From assembly GCA_012845835.1 (NCBI GenBank), contig JABAKD010000011.1, forward strand, positions 14,012,214-14,076,213: a DNA stretch of 64,000 nucleotides, written 5' to 3'. The position numbers and the translations under genes were made by a program. The notes below the pieces were generated by a model that saw only the letters and a list, made by a program, of their open reading frames with translations, did not search any database and was not told where the DNA came from. Source of the stretch: Undaria pinnatifida. Lineage: Eukaryota > Sar > Phaeophyceae > Laminariales > Alariaceae. Of this stretch, positions 21,774-54,200 are shown in pieces; position 1 is the first letter of the stretch; each line of letters begins with the position of its first letter.

Positions 21774-22996
21774 GATGACTCGGACACTACCGGATTGTTC
21801 GTTCAACTACGTAAGCGTTCAACTAAGCACTCTGTGCCTCCTAGGCCGAAATCCCGGGATACGATGCAACGGTTAGGTTCTATGCGACTAGGAGGGTACG
21901 GCCACGTGGTTTATATCACCAGCTGCGGCCTGCGTCCCTCGCGCACTCGCGGTGACACTGCAATGATACCCTGTGTGCTGTTACTCAACACACGTCATTT
22001 TGGTGTTTGTGGAAATATGGAAGCGCTACCGTTTCCGGGGGTCGGGGTTTATACTTTGAAGAGCATCCTCCTCTGTTCAGCCAGCAGAGAGCGAGGCGCC
22101 AAAGGCCAGAGACCACAAGCCCAAGGACTCCAGATCTTTACCACCTAGTGAGAGACAGTGGCGTGGAAATCCCGGTAGTCCCTTGCTCAACTCGTACTGG
22201 CCTTCCACTACCCTTCTTGCCTGTGAGAGGCGACAAACAATCCAGCACTGCAATTCAAAATCGCCAGCTCTCCCATCCAGGACCTGCGATATTTTAAAGG
22301 CGATACCGAGGCAATTCAGAGGCCCAGTGCTCACGCAGCCTGGTCTGCCTGCGCGGGGAAGCGCCGAGCTAGCGTTGGCAATTATACCAGCAAGAGAGGG
22401 CAGCAACTGCAACCGGACCGAAAATTCCCTTTTTTTTGTTTCTGCACGAGAGCTCCCACCAGGACTTTGGTCAGGGTTCTCGCTGTCCAGCGTCTTGTGT
22501 CTACGGCGCAAGCTCCTCTCTCTCCGTAGGGTCCGATTGCAAGCAAGGCTAGACTAGACAACAGCTGGCGCATCTACGTAGCCGCTGCCGGACTGAGGAA
22601 TCAGCTGCAATTGTGCGGGTATATCTGCCTCTCTGTGCTGCAAGGCACAGCAGTGTATGCCCCGACTTGACCGCCATCTGCTATCCAATTTCTTGCAAGC
22701 AACCAGTCGGCGGTACCCATTGGCACCGCCTGGGCAGCACAACGGCAGCATAGCAGCCCGGAGTGAGATAGATCTTTGACACCTAATAGCTGGTTTCAGG
22801 GAAGAGACGGGAGACGGGGAGGGGGGGTAAGAGGTCTGCCATATCTGCTTGTTCGCTGTTGAAGCTACTACATCGAACGTATCGAGAGGATTTGCAGGAG
22901 GTGGATTGGTTTGCATTTTTTAGCTTCGGAAAGGATCTTTGACTTTGGACAGCGTCAGCAGCAGCGAGCAGGAGGCTCGACGTGAGGCAAGTAACA
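21774..22996. promoter_or_regulatory. Divergent secA / WDR68 intergenic promoter region
   Basis: The start codons of secA (minus) and WDR68 (plus) face away from each other across 1223 bp. The interval has no repeat array, no transposon signature and balanced composition, unlike the introns on both sides. It must hold both promoters and 5' leaders; no specific element is assigned. Confidence 0.6.
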
Positions 22997-42075
<19,079 letters not shown>

Positions 42076-43965
42076 GGAAATAAGGAGGTTTTTGAAGAGG
42101 GGGGGGGTTACGAGGGGGATTAGAGGTTGGCCAGGGTCGTGTGCCGTTCGCTGCGTTGTAGCGTGTTGTTGAGCGACATCCTTGATGAATGCCAACGCGT
42201 TATCATCTCGTACCGCTCGATTTTGGGGTATTTTTTCGACACGAGTTGTTGAGTTGCGTTTTTTAGGGGATATGGGGCAGAACGACTTTGTCTCGGTTGC
42301 GATTTTTTTCTTTTTTCAAATTCCTGAAGAATTGCATCGTGGTTGCGTTTCGTTTGACGTCGGCTTGGTTGGCCGGGGTTGTCGTTGTTATGAGTGACGG
42401 TGTTCCATATTCGACGGCATTTTGTTGGGGACAGTCGGCGACTTTGCCTGATCTCAGCGTGACACCAGGGGCATATTTGAATGGTGTCAATGCTTCGACT
42501 TTTGAACGCTGCGCAGGAATAACCAACCGCTGACACAAGGTGTGGGTGCTGTGTCTTAAGGATACCTTAAGGATATATTTCATGTACGATACACAGGTAT
42601 TGCGGCTCGTATATGCCTGGTAAAAGCGAAGCAAGGAGTTGGGTACCCTTTTATGTATATACATGAGTAGTAGTGGGGGAGAGACGGGGGGGGGGTGACA
42701 CACGGTGGTGCTTCTGATTTAGGGAGAGCCAGCTCGTCGTCGTATGCGACGATATAGTACAACCACAAGCAGCGGAGTTTGCACCTATTGATGCGAGTCA
42801 GACACTCATTGCGGACAGCTGGCTATCGTATGGCCCTCGCGGTCTTTGCGACTCAACCTTCGAGGACACTTACGCCTGCTCTTTGGGGAAGTGACCATTA
42901 GGAGTGAACGAATGGTGATTGTTGTCGCCGAGGCAACCAGAAAACGACGAAAGCCCCATCTGTCGACGTTGGACTATCAGTAAGACGAGCACCACACCTA
43001 TCAAGTACGTATGTACCTGGTATCAGGCATGAGACAGACAGTCAGCTTTGGTCGATCGTTGATGGCGGAGATTTTGTTCCGTGCCTGCTGCCTGGTGATA
43101 TAAAATCGAACATAAAAGATGATTACGCGTTTTAGTTTATTACCTCGTTTTTTTTTCAAGAGTGTCGGTGCGTCTATTATAGTCGTTCTTATATAGTCTA
43201 GTCAGTCGTATCCGTCAGTCGAAAAAGACCTTTTTCGACTGGATGGAGGAGACCAAAACACGTTAGACGGTCGAAAATAGATCGTTTTGCTACTCTAAAA
43301 AGGTACTCCACAAATTTCAGCTAGGTTTTCTACGTTATACACTAACACATGGTGGATGATGCGGTTCCAAAGAGGAGGTGCGTTCACTTGTCGCTGACTT
43401 GGAAGCTTCCTATTATAAAAAATGAAAATACACTCCAGCTGTGAGATCGAAGATTTCGTCGAAACTCATCTTTGCAAGCTGTGTGATACTCTGATCGCGC
43501 GTATTACGGGTTGTGTATCCTCATTAAGGACATAGGTCGGCGAATCCCTTACAACTACAGTGTAGCTATCAGAGTCTTCCTACTATACGACCGCCAAACC
43601 TACATTATTAATAGTACCAAAAGCACCTGATTGGGACTACACCGGGGAAAAGCACCCCAATGAATATTGTTGGCGCTGTATTTCCTGTAGATTCTTGTTT
43701 GATTTGTATTATTAATAGAATGCAACATCAAATAGCATGATCGATCGTATATTACTACGGTAGTTCGTAGATACTGACTGCCTGTATTGCTGCTGTGGTT
43801 GATGAGAACCGCATACCTAGCCCAGCGACCTGAAAAGACGAGCGTGGGGGCACTGCATCACCACACACAGTAGCAGAGAGACATGCATCGCAGATCGCAA
43901 TTCAAATTTTACACAAATTTATCATGTTTGATCTTTCAATTCGATCACCGAATATTTTTCGGGGG

Positions 43966-43998
<33 letters not shown>

Positions 43999-44759
43999 TC
44001 ACATTAACTGTTTTGTTGTTGTTCTCACATTAACTGTTTGGGGGTAAAATATTACGAGGCAATCCGGTCCGTCCAAGAGAGAAGCTTGCTTGCTTTTGCT
44101 CCTGCTGCCTGCACACACAAACACTGCACGCTTCATCCGCACCCAAGGTATACAAGTATGCGTATATGCGTCACTCGGTGACAGCCTCAGACCTTCCGGA
44201 ATGCTGTGGGGGTACCTACCTGCGTACCTCGAATTCCTAAACCGAGCGCGCGAAACAATCCAAACAGCCGAACAAATCGAACTGCAACAACAGCAGTGAT
44301 CCCTCTCTGTAATGCCGATTTAGTAGTGCTGGTTACCCGATATAGTGCCCGTTATTTCGCTGGAACAGTTGAAATACTGTTAGGAATTGTGCCTGTTTCC
44401 TTTATAATGCTGGTAATTCCTGTTGGAACATACCAAGTCTGTTGTCCTTCTCCGCAGATTTCATGAAAACATGCACTGAAGGCGTGTCTGCGATGTCGGG
44501 AAATCGGGGCCGCCCAATCTCATTTGAGAGCCGGTACAACGGCAAACTTCACTTCACTTGTACTTTTTTTTTGGGGGCTGGATTTTGGTGTTGGCTGTGT
44601 GTGCTGCACTAAATAATCCCAATCCAATGACGTCTGCTTGAAGGTGCAGTGGGAAGCTAGCATCCGCAGCTAGAGATACCCCGGGTGAAGCAAGCACCCC
44701 TCGACAGGCGCCGGGGCTATCCCTGCCCTGTCTGGCACGGTGTTGTCCTCCGAGTTGGC
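42076..44759. other. Intergenic region between WDR68 and the third gene
   Basis: Probably holds the WDR68 3' untranslated region, a CAGCTG-family fragment (43420-43590), a (TTG)n tract at 43969-43996 and the promoter of the third gene. An antisense open frame at 42120-42536 (138 codons) resembles no family I know and is left unassigned. Confidence 0.5.
43420..43590. mobile_element. CAGCTG-family element, copy 3 (forward, partial)
   Basis: Starts ATTATAAAAAATGAAAATAC and CACTCCAGCTGTGAGATCGA and stops after ACAACTACAGTGTAGCTATC. Between WDR68 and the third gene. Confidence 0.8.
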
Positions 44760-45292
44760 ATGGAATTTGCCGCACCGGTGTCTCAGAGACACGAGTTATT
44801 CTCCAAGCAGCAATTTGAAGCAAGGGACGCAGCGGAGTTAGTAGGGGCAAAGAGCAGTGCGGCCGGATCATCGAGACACGTCGTTGCTAGTGCTGCTGCT
44901 GCTTCCGAGGTAGCAGCTGAGAGCAGCTCGAAGAGCAGCACCCCCAAGGCGATGAAGGACGATATGCTGGACTCTGTGCCGGGGTCGGCGGTGGGAGGTT
45001 GGCAAGAGCAGCAACAGCAACAGCAGCAGCAACAGCAGAAGCAGCAGCAGCAACAACAACCGCAGCAGCAGCAGCAGCAACAGGCGGGCGGCGGGCGAGC
45101 CGGGGGAGATCAGGCGGCTATAGCGCCGCTAGAGACTAGCCAACTCGATCCCAGAGCCCCTGTGCGGAAGGGCAAATGGACCCCGGAGGAGGAAGTGTAC
45201 ACCACCAAGATTATCAACGACTTCAACAAAGGGCTGCTCCCGCTCGCCCCGGGAACGACCCTCCGGTCATACCTAAGCGAGAAGTTGAACTG
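44760..45292 (+). CDS. Core-protein gene exon A: N-terminus, poly-Gln and KGKWTPEEE
   Basis: The ATG at 44760 opens MEFAAPVSQRHELFSKQQFE, followed by an Ala/Ser-rich linker, a Gln tract of about 30 residues (45008-45080) broken by Lys and Pro, a Gly-rich stretch and the conserved RKGKWTPEEEVYTTKIINDF and LRSYLSEKLN. Donor AACTG|GTGAGG, phase 2. An upstream in-frame Met at 44685 is the alternative start. Confidence 0.82.
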
Positions 45293-48200
45293 GTGAGGGG
45301 AAGGGAGGGGGGGCACTGTTATGACAGCTAGGCTTGATGGTACGTAGCGTATAGGCGGGATGATGGCAATTATGTGGGTTATGCTGCAACCGAACACTTT
45401 CCTCCCGACTCTCGGAATGGGCTCTGCTTCCTCAATCAGGGACATGGGTGGTGCTAGGCGACGTGGGGGTCTTTGGGGGAACACGGTGTTGCGTGCGCAC
45501 GTCCGCGCAGTGATGACCTTCAACATGCTTGTTTGCTTGGTTTGCCCACAACGCGGATCCATGTTTGAAGCTTGCATCCTCACGAGTGCAGCAGCAGCAG
45601 CAGCACTGGCAGCAGCAGCTGCAGCTGTAGTTCTGCGCTCTCTTTTGTTGCTGCAACGTTGTACTGAGACCTGTGCGTGTTTGATCTTGATCTTCAGCGT
45701 GGTTTTACTATAATGGCCGTCCGACGTCGAATCGTGCACAGCAGGCTGTCCTGTTCTGCTGTCCTGTCGTGCCTGCCCCCTCCTTTTCCCCCCCCTGGAG
45801 GATCTACGAGCAGCCTGGGAGCGGATCTCGCGCACCACGATGCATACATACATCAGTACCTGGTACATCTTTTGCTCCGCATTGAAGCTCCAATACAATA
45901 CTAAAGCTGCAGTAGTTTCAAGTGCAACATCATACAAGTATACAAACACCATGAACTTTGAAAACCTCATTGCAGCCAAGTCAACCGCAGCCCCCCCCAC
46001 CACAGCCACCAAAACGGGTCCTAGTTGAACCCCCGCCAAAAACCCGAACCAACCACACACACACACCCCGCCAACCCCCCCTCCCGCCTCCTTCTCCTAG
46101 TGACCCCATGCGTATCACGAAGAAGTTTGCTGGCGCTTCGTGCATTGGCAAGCGCGTGTTCATGCCTGTGGAGCGCACGCCTGAAAACCTCATTGAGACC
46201 CACCGCAGCCGGCGCGAGCTGGAAGAAATGGAGCGGAAGTTCCACATCCGCCTTGAAAGCATGCGTCCCGGGGCCGCCCGAGCGAACGCCGCTGGAGCAT
46301 CCTCTTCAAAGCCGGGGGGGGGGTTAGGTGGATCGTTAGCCCCGGGGGCGAGTCCAAAGACTAGGAGGTCTACGGCTGCGCAGTCGGCTGGAGCCGGTGG
46401 GGGCGGGGGGGGCGGGGGAACTGCGCCAGCTGCAGCTTCTGCTTCTGCTGCTGCCGCTGTTGCGGGCGCTGTTTCTGTTGCCGCCGCGAGCGGAAGCAGT
46501 GCTGGAGTTGGAGGTGGGGGAGGCGGGGGGGGGAGGGGCAGGGGGGGGCAATCGACGAGGCGGGGGCGACATAGGGGTTCATCCACGTGGGGTTTCCGCT
46601 AGCAGCGGTGGCGGCGGCGGTGGTGGTGGTGGAGGCGGGATGGGGGGGGGTAGAACGACCTCCAGGTCACCGTCTCCGGGAGCTCACGGGCCTCACTCGG
46701 CTTGCGACGACTCTGCGCCTCATCCGGAGGGGTCGCCGGGTCGGAGGAGTTGCTGGGAGCGGGACGAGGAAGGGTATGGGCAGTATGACCCTATGGATCA
46801 GAGTCCATCTGGAGTAGACTCGGATGGTTCCTCCGAGAGCCCCTCGCGCCACACGGCGCCATACTCTGGGGTTGGCGGTGGTGGTGGCGGTGGCGGTGGG
46901 TATGGAGGCGGTGGGTACGGTGGGGGGGGGGGGGGGCGGGGGTGGAGGAAGGGGGGGGCACGAGCACGTGACGGGTTACTCGAGGTGTCAATGTGATAGT
47001 TGCAGCGGGCATAGTTCATTTGGAGCTGCTCACGGCAGGCGGGGCCGAGGCGGGGGCGGTGGTGGCGGGGGGGGGCAATACCGTCCCCACCAACACCATC
47101 AGCAGCAGGGGCAAGGGGGAGGGCGTGAAGGATACCATCGGCACGGGGGTGGTGTCCGGCGCGCCCACAACTTTCAGTTCGGGCAGGGGGAGCATGGGGG
47201 GGGGGTAGGGGCAGCCTCTGGCGGCGACCCTGACCAGGGAGGCCATCACGATGAGATGGAAAGCGGGGGGGGGGGGAGGAGGCGGTGGCGGAGCAGCGGG
47301 GGGGGGGGGGGGCGAGTGTCCCCGATGTCGGGAGCTGGGGTCGCTCGAGCTGGGGCTTGGGGGGGGCTCGGGGGCCCGCCTGGGGGGGCGATGAGCAGCG
47401 CAGCGCAGTTAGGCGCGCCGCGGACGCTTCCGCCCGCGGCGATGGCGGCCGCTGCTGTCATTAGGGAGGCGGGGGGGGGGGGGGGGGGGGGGCAGCGGTA
47501 GTGGGGCCCGGTCTCCTACCTGGCCTTTGCCGCGAGTTATTCCGGAAGGGTCGGAGATTTCTGACCAGGATGCAGGGGGTTTGCTTCTAGGCTTTTTCCG
47601 ATCGGTGCACGAGAAGGTCCAAACTGCGGCGGACGAGCTCGGAGAGGTGAGTGAGGGGAGGGGGTATATTAGCATCCCCTAGTTTCGAACGTTTTTTTAA
47701 TTACAACCCGTCATGTTCAATTGGGTAAGAAAAAAAAAAGATGGATTATAGATAAACAAACACCCCCTTGTGTAGTTTTTTCCCCCAATCAAACCCGTCC
47801 TTTTCATTGGGGGTGAGAAGGAAAAATGAATGAAGGATGAAACACCCCCTTGTTTAGAATGTCTTTTGAATTGAAACCCGTCAATTTCAAATAGAGGGCG
47901 GCTTGGGCGGGAGAGGAGGGTTGGAAAGAAGAATTGGTGTTCACCTCCTTGTTAAGAATGCTTTTCAAATTTCAACCCGTCTGATTCAAATGGAGAGGTG
48001 AGTGGAGGAGGAAGAGAAAGAGGAATAGTTTATCAAGCACATGAACGAATGGGCACCTCCTTGTTTGGATGCGTTTCAAATTGAACCCCTTCAAGTTTGA
48101 ATGGGCGGAGTGGACGCGTGGGGAGCCAATGGGAGGAAGAAAAGGAAACAATGTAACACATGAACGCATGGACACCCCTTGTTTAGATTTATTTCATCTG

Positions 48201-51200
48201 GCACTCGTCAAATGTAAATGGGTGGAGTGGACGCTTGTGAGAGTGCAGAAGGAAGATGAAGGATGGATGGACACATCGACCACCCCTTGTTTATAATGTT
48301 TCTTACGTTGAAACCCGTCATATTTTTGAATGGATGGAGTGGACGCTTGGGGAGGGAGAATGGAAGGAGGAAGGAAAGAAGGATGGGTGTACATGAACAC
48401 ACGAAAAGCCCCTTGTTTATTATGCTTTTCCAAGTTGAAACCCGTCAAATTTAAATGGCGTGGACGCTTCGGGAGGTGAGAGGAGGAAGGAGGAAACGAA
48501 AGGCAATATTTCGATAGGGGGGCCTAGGAAAAATATAAATAAATAAAGGAGAGAAATTTCCAAGGCTTGCGCAGGCATTTTCGTTACGGGTTGCCGTCAG
48601 CCATCGAGCTTTGCGACTTGCAACTAGTTTTGCTCCATAAAGTGCCCTCTGCTGCGGTGCCACTGCGAGCGCCACAGTTGGAACCCCTCCGTGTAAGCAA
48701 AGGTGTGGGTTGGCGGTCTACATGATAGTTGTGTCCCGTCGAGGCCTTGTTAGACTTAATATACTGGTTTTAGTATTTATTGAAGCGGTTCTCGGCGGTT
48801 GTCCGTAACTAGTCAGGAGTGCCGTCAAACGACATATGTGCGTGTACATATGTACAGTTGTTCCAACCGAACGCTGTTGTCAAGAGCTATCGCGGGTACG
48901 ATATATCTCCCATCAACTCGATTCGATGTTGCGTGTTAGATAGTAACGAAAAGGGCTCGAAAGCATCCTGCCAAGAGGCCGAAGGATAATGCGCACGCAC
49001 GACGTGCTACGTCGTCGTCCCTTTGAAAGTATTCGCCTCTACAGCCCAGGCACCAGTACGAATCGTAAATGGTCTTTGTGCAGCCTCGGGGTCATCAGAC
49101 GCAGACTCGTTATTACATGATTACATCCAACAGCGCGCGGCTTGGCGCTACTCGTATTACTGACCGCGAGGGCTGTTGCTGCGCTGCTGCTGCCATGCGC
49201 GGCGGTCAATCAGACGAACCACTCTTGGCGTAAGTATACGGACACTGGTGTTGTCTTGATAACGAAGAATAAAACGGCCATTATGTCGTTATATTGTTTT
49301 ATTCCCGCCAGTGTCATACCCCATCCATCCAATCAGTGTCAGTCGATCGCGTGTTGCTTTTGGTAGTTTTTTGTGATCCGTGATTGGTGGAATTTGACGA
49401 GATTCTAGGCCCCAATACTTCGAAATTCCCCCCAAGTACGAGTAGCTCAAGAAGAATGGGTGGACACCCCCTTGTTTAGCATGCTTTTCCAATTGAACAT
49501 CGTCAAATTCGAGTCGAAGACGCCTGAAGCCTTGTAAAGTTCCCCGTGGTACAGTAGAGACTCCTCTGTAGTGCCGGTATGTGCGCTATAGAGGGAAATA
49601 CAGGCACTAACTATACCGGCAACCGGCACTACTCCAAATACTGACACTGCTGGTTATTCCCACTTGTGCAAACGATGTCACAGGCACTAGCGGGCAGTCA
49701 GCATTACTCAACCGGCACCTCTACTGCTGCTCAATGTAATTTTGATGTTGTACCCGAAGCTGGTATATATTTATACCCCCCCCCCCCCCCCCCCCCCCCC
49801 CGCCCCCAATAATATACTGGTGCCAAAACCGTCAGATTTATCCCCTCGAAAGGATTTATAGCTTACATGCACAAATTGCCCCTTTCCCCCCCCCCCCCCC
49901 CGCCCCCCTCCAAACCCGCTCGCTTTTGATCAAAACCAAGCCCCCCTTTCCCTTCACAGCTGTCAGATTTTGTCCCCCTCAGAAACGGGTTTTATAGTTT
50001 CCGCGCACAGACTGACTAAAATCATCCTGTTGACCCTGATAGCTACACTGTAGTTGTAAGGGGAGTCGCCGACCTATATCCTTAATGAGGACACACAACT
50101 CGTAATGCGCGCGATCGGAGTATCACACACAGCTTGCAAAGATGAGTTTCGACGAAATCTTCGATCTCACAGCTGGAGTGTATTTTAATTTTTATAATAT
50201 TTATACGAACGTTTTTTTTTGTTTGTGTGGTTACGACTGCAGTATTCATTCAACGCAGCTCCAGACGGTCAAGTCTAGACTATGGCAGTATTATGGTGTT
50301 TAAGCTACTAATCTACAAGAGGGTCCGTCGGGATAAAGCATGCTGGATTGTCCCTCCCCCTCCCCCTCCCCCTCCCCCTCCCCCTCCCCCTCCCCCTCCC
50401 GCCATACGGAGATATTTTTGTAAACAGTACGGGCACGGAAACATTTGGAATGTGATATAGTTGACTTCCTCATTTGTAAGGTGTCGACGGCTGGTACACA
50501 TTTTGTCGTAAGTATACATATTTGCATAGTTGACCTGGAAACATCCATACTGGTCATGCCTATTAACAAGAATGATACCAGGTATATGTGTCAAAATGAG
50601 CGGTGGGTGCATCGCAGCTTTCAAAAATGAGTATCGACCCTGATGTTTTCGAACTCACAGCGGACAGCTGACGTATTTATAATATGTTCATACGTTTATA
50701 CTACACTACGTAACCCACAAGTGCCGGTACGTTGATAAGTCAGTAAATGGTCGATTGATAGTGACGTATTTAAAAGTAAAATATAGCAACGCTACGAGTA
50801 TGTTACCCACGGGTGCCGGTATGTTACTAGTCAAGCATCGAGTAAGTCAGTACATGCTCTATATATAGACTACTATACTTCGTTGACTACAGCGGCAGCA
50901 GCAGTCTTAACATGCAAGTATTGTATTACGCAGAGTATAATCTGTATAATAGTGCGTACTAAGATACGCTAGATTTATCACGAGTATTGCTGTGGATTTG
51001 TACGAGCAGGGCTGTGGGTTGGCTGCAACTCACGGCTATTTGATACCTGGTAGGTTTTTGGTGGGCTGGCGGAGCGAAAGCCCGCTATTAATATTTATTA
51101 ATATTAATTGCTGACGTAGTCTTTCAATACCTGGTAATTATCAAGTCTTTCTTTATAAACACAACACCACAACACCATATTCGTGGAGCCACAAGCGCGC

Positions 51201-54200
51201 CAGGTACCGACGGGTAGACAGATGCAAGGACACGGAACCCTGCACAAAAACCGCACAGAAGTATTTGCGCGGATATATACCGCACAAAAGTATTTGCGCG
51301 GATATATCATGATCAGAACGAAATGTGGTTACATGGCGAACATAGGGGAAGGTGTACGAGATTTTGTGTTTACCGTAGTTTCTGGTCTCTAGGAATGGTC
51401 CTCCTTAATACTCTTAGTATTAATAGTACTTGTATTAATATTTATACTGTGAATACCATCACTGGATACATAGTAATCAGAGCCCAACAAATGTGGTTAT
51501 TTATACTCTAAATGATACGGCTGTGGGTCGACTGCATTTCACGACTAATAACTAGTCGGTAGGTTAGTCGGTAGGTCGGCCGCCCCCCACGGACCTATTT
51601 GGCTTCATGTTTACATTTGAAAAGGCAAGAAATATAACCTAGATTCCCATAAGTTTCAACAGCCAAAAAAAAATGCTTCAGTTTTCACAAGAAAGCACCT
51701 AAGGGAAGTTACAGGAAACTCTGCCCCGGACTAGAAGACCGTGACTGCAATTGTTTCAGTCGCAATATTACCTGACGGGGATACCTCCGAAATAGCGAAC
51801 TCATCACGGAGCTTTATACGAAGCTAGCGGTGCCTACATTATGCCAGAAGTAAAGGTCTTAGATCCCGCCGTGGGGTTATTCTTTTAATATCTCTCAACC
51901 TTGCGCGAAACGCGAGCGTCGATGACGACGGCAAGTCCTGAACCATTTATCATATCATACAATACCGCACCATATACCACCGCACACCCGACAGCGTTTT
52001 CGCAAATCAACACACAAATTATATGATGTAACACTAACCGAGGAAGCTGCTCGATGGACCCACCGCTACAATACGACGCGGACTTAGACCACTCGTCGGA
52101 AGAACGCGAGCTGTACATGCATGTTGTTCCCCCATTTGTGTGTTTGCGTGTGGATCGCCCGCCCCGCGTGGCAGTGTCACAGGGCATGTGAGGCTTGAGT
52201 CCTTCGTGCCATCATATTTTTTCCTGCGTAGTGCGTCTTTTGCGGGAATTAGCATACGAGCATAATGCCAGCATAATCTCAGCTGAAGTAGCATAATCAT
52301 CGGTTTAGGAGCATAATGCTGTAGCGCAAAAACCGTAGCCGGATATTTGAATGTCCCCTGTGGATGACGCATCCGAAAAAAATATAAAACTTTGCGTAGT
52401 CTACGTGTGAAAAACGGACCAAGAGCACGCTCTGCCTCGTTGTCGGTGGCGGCTTATATGATACCAGATCATATCGCGAAAAGCACAGCTACTTTGTAGG
52501 TCGATAACACAAGATTGATCTCTGGGAGATATATTTGGAGCTATTTCGGCGTGGTTGGGAACATAACGGGGAATAAACCGCCTTTTTGGTGGTGGGATAA
52601 CAGCGTAATGGAGAGTACTTGCGGTACAATATGATTCTTCTTTTTGGTAGCACGTTGGGAAACAACGGGCCTAAAAGCGATGGTATAATCGGCGAAAAGA
52701 GGAGCATAAAGGACTCAAGCCTGCAATGTACGTGATTGTATCCACAGCCCGCAGCTATTAACAATACATACAAGTAGTTGTATGCCGAGTTGATAAAGCC
52801 TTCCTACTAATGAAAAAACCCAACAAGTCGGATAATCGGCACCTCCGTTTAGCGACTGACTATTAATCCGACTAATACGTAATCGGCGACTTAAATCGTG
52901 CCGACTCACAGCCCTACAAAAGTCTGAAATAGGAGAGGTACCAGGTTCCTGGTATAGGTTTTTGTCTTGATCTTGGGTTGTGATCGCCATGTATGGTCCC
53001 TCCGTGCTACTACTGCTACTACTGCTTCTACTACTACTACTACCACTACTACTACTACTACTATTAATACTACTACTGCTACTCCTGCTGCTACTACTAC
53101 TACTATTACTACTGCTGCTACTACTACTCCTGCTACTACTACGTTACTATTTTTATTTTATCTTTATTTTTTTCTCACACTTTTACTTTCCAGCTTCTGG
53201 ACAAGCCGTGGACACAGGTGTCATCCCTTCTCCCCCCCCGGTTCTTGCCTTCAAATATTTTTATCTCGCATGGGGTTCAGCAATCCCACTGCTCGTCGGT
53301 TTTTCATCGAGTGTTGCTGGCTCACGCTCTCGCGCTTTCCGCAAGTCAATTTGTGCATAAGAAAAAGTCCCAACGAATGTATACGAGTATGCACTCGGCG
53401 GGGCTCGAACTCACGAAACTGACCTATACCAGGCTCGAGGATAACCTGATACGCCACCGGGGCGACCGGCCTACTAATTATACTGCTACTACTACTACTA
53501 CTACTACTACTACTATTAATAGTGTGCTACATACTCGTAGTATTAATAGTACTATTTCGGGGTAACATAGTCCGAATCAAATATGGTTACTTCTATAATT
53601 GTTAAAATGTCGATATAAGTAGTAGGGCTGGGCACTGGTTCAGTATGTACTACTGTCAGTAGTAATCTGCTGGCAGTAGTAATCTACTGATTGACCCGGC
53701 CAGTATTTTCGCCAGATTTCCTTTCGTTGCTCCTCATTTTGTATTTTATTTTATTTTACTTTTTTTTTTTTCATATTCTTTCTTTTCCTCTCCTTTTATT
53801 TTCTGTCTTATCATTTTCTTTATTTTATTTCCACTTGGACTGAGTCTGACGTGCGTATGCGTAGTGATGGATATCACGTGTAATATACACGTGGAATATA
53901 TATTATAAAAATTAAAATACACTCCAGCTGTGAGATCGAAGATTTCGTCGAAACTCATCTTTGCAAGCTGTGTGTGATACTCCGTTGCATTCTTTCCAAA
54001 ACCGTCACATTTATCCCCTTAAAAAATTGTATAGTTTCCACGCACAGATTGAGCTGCCCCCCCCGTCCCCCCCCCCGCCCCAACCCCTCCCCCCTATGAT
54101 AAAACTGGTGCATTTTTTTTTTTTTCTTCCTAAAACCGTCAGATTTATCCCATTGAAGGATTTATAGTTTCCACGCACAAATTGCCCGCCCGTCGCCCCC

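Larger units (their letters stand above)
48481..52989. other. Long intron or intergenic region after exon B, first part
   Basis: Apart from the repeats listed separately, it is AT-richer, single-copy-like DNA rich in TATTAATA and TACCTGGTA words. A short frame at 49142 starts with a signal-peptide-like stretch (LLVLLTARAVAALLLPC) but soon becomes ordinary sequence and ends; not called. Confidence 0.45.

Noticed and set aside
42120..42536. 138-codon minus-strand frame beyond the WDR68 stop
   Set aside because: No recognisable motif, overlaps the likely WDR68 3' untranslated region, and composition is not clearly coding.
45150..45292. A Myb/SANT domain call from KGKWTPEEE
   Set aside because: Only one Trp is present, the spacing of later aromatic residues is wrong, and the segment continues into a different conserved core in the next exon.
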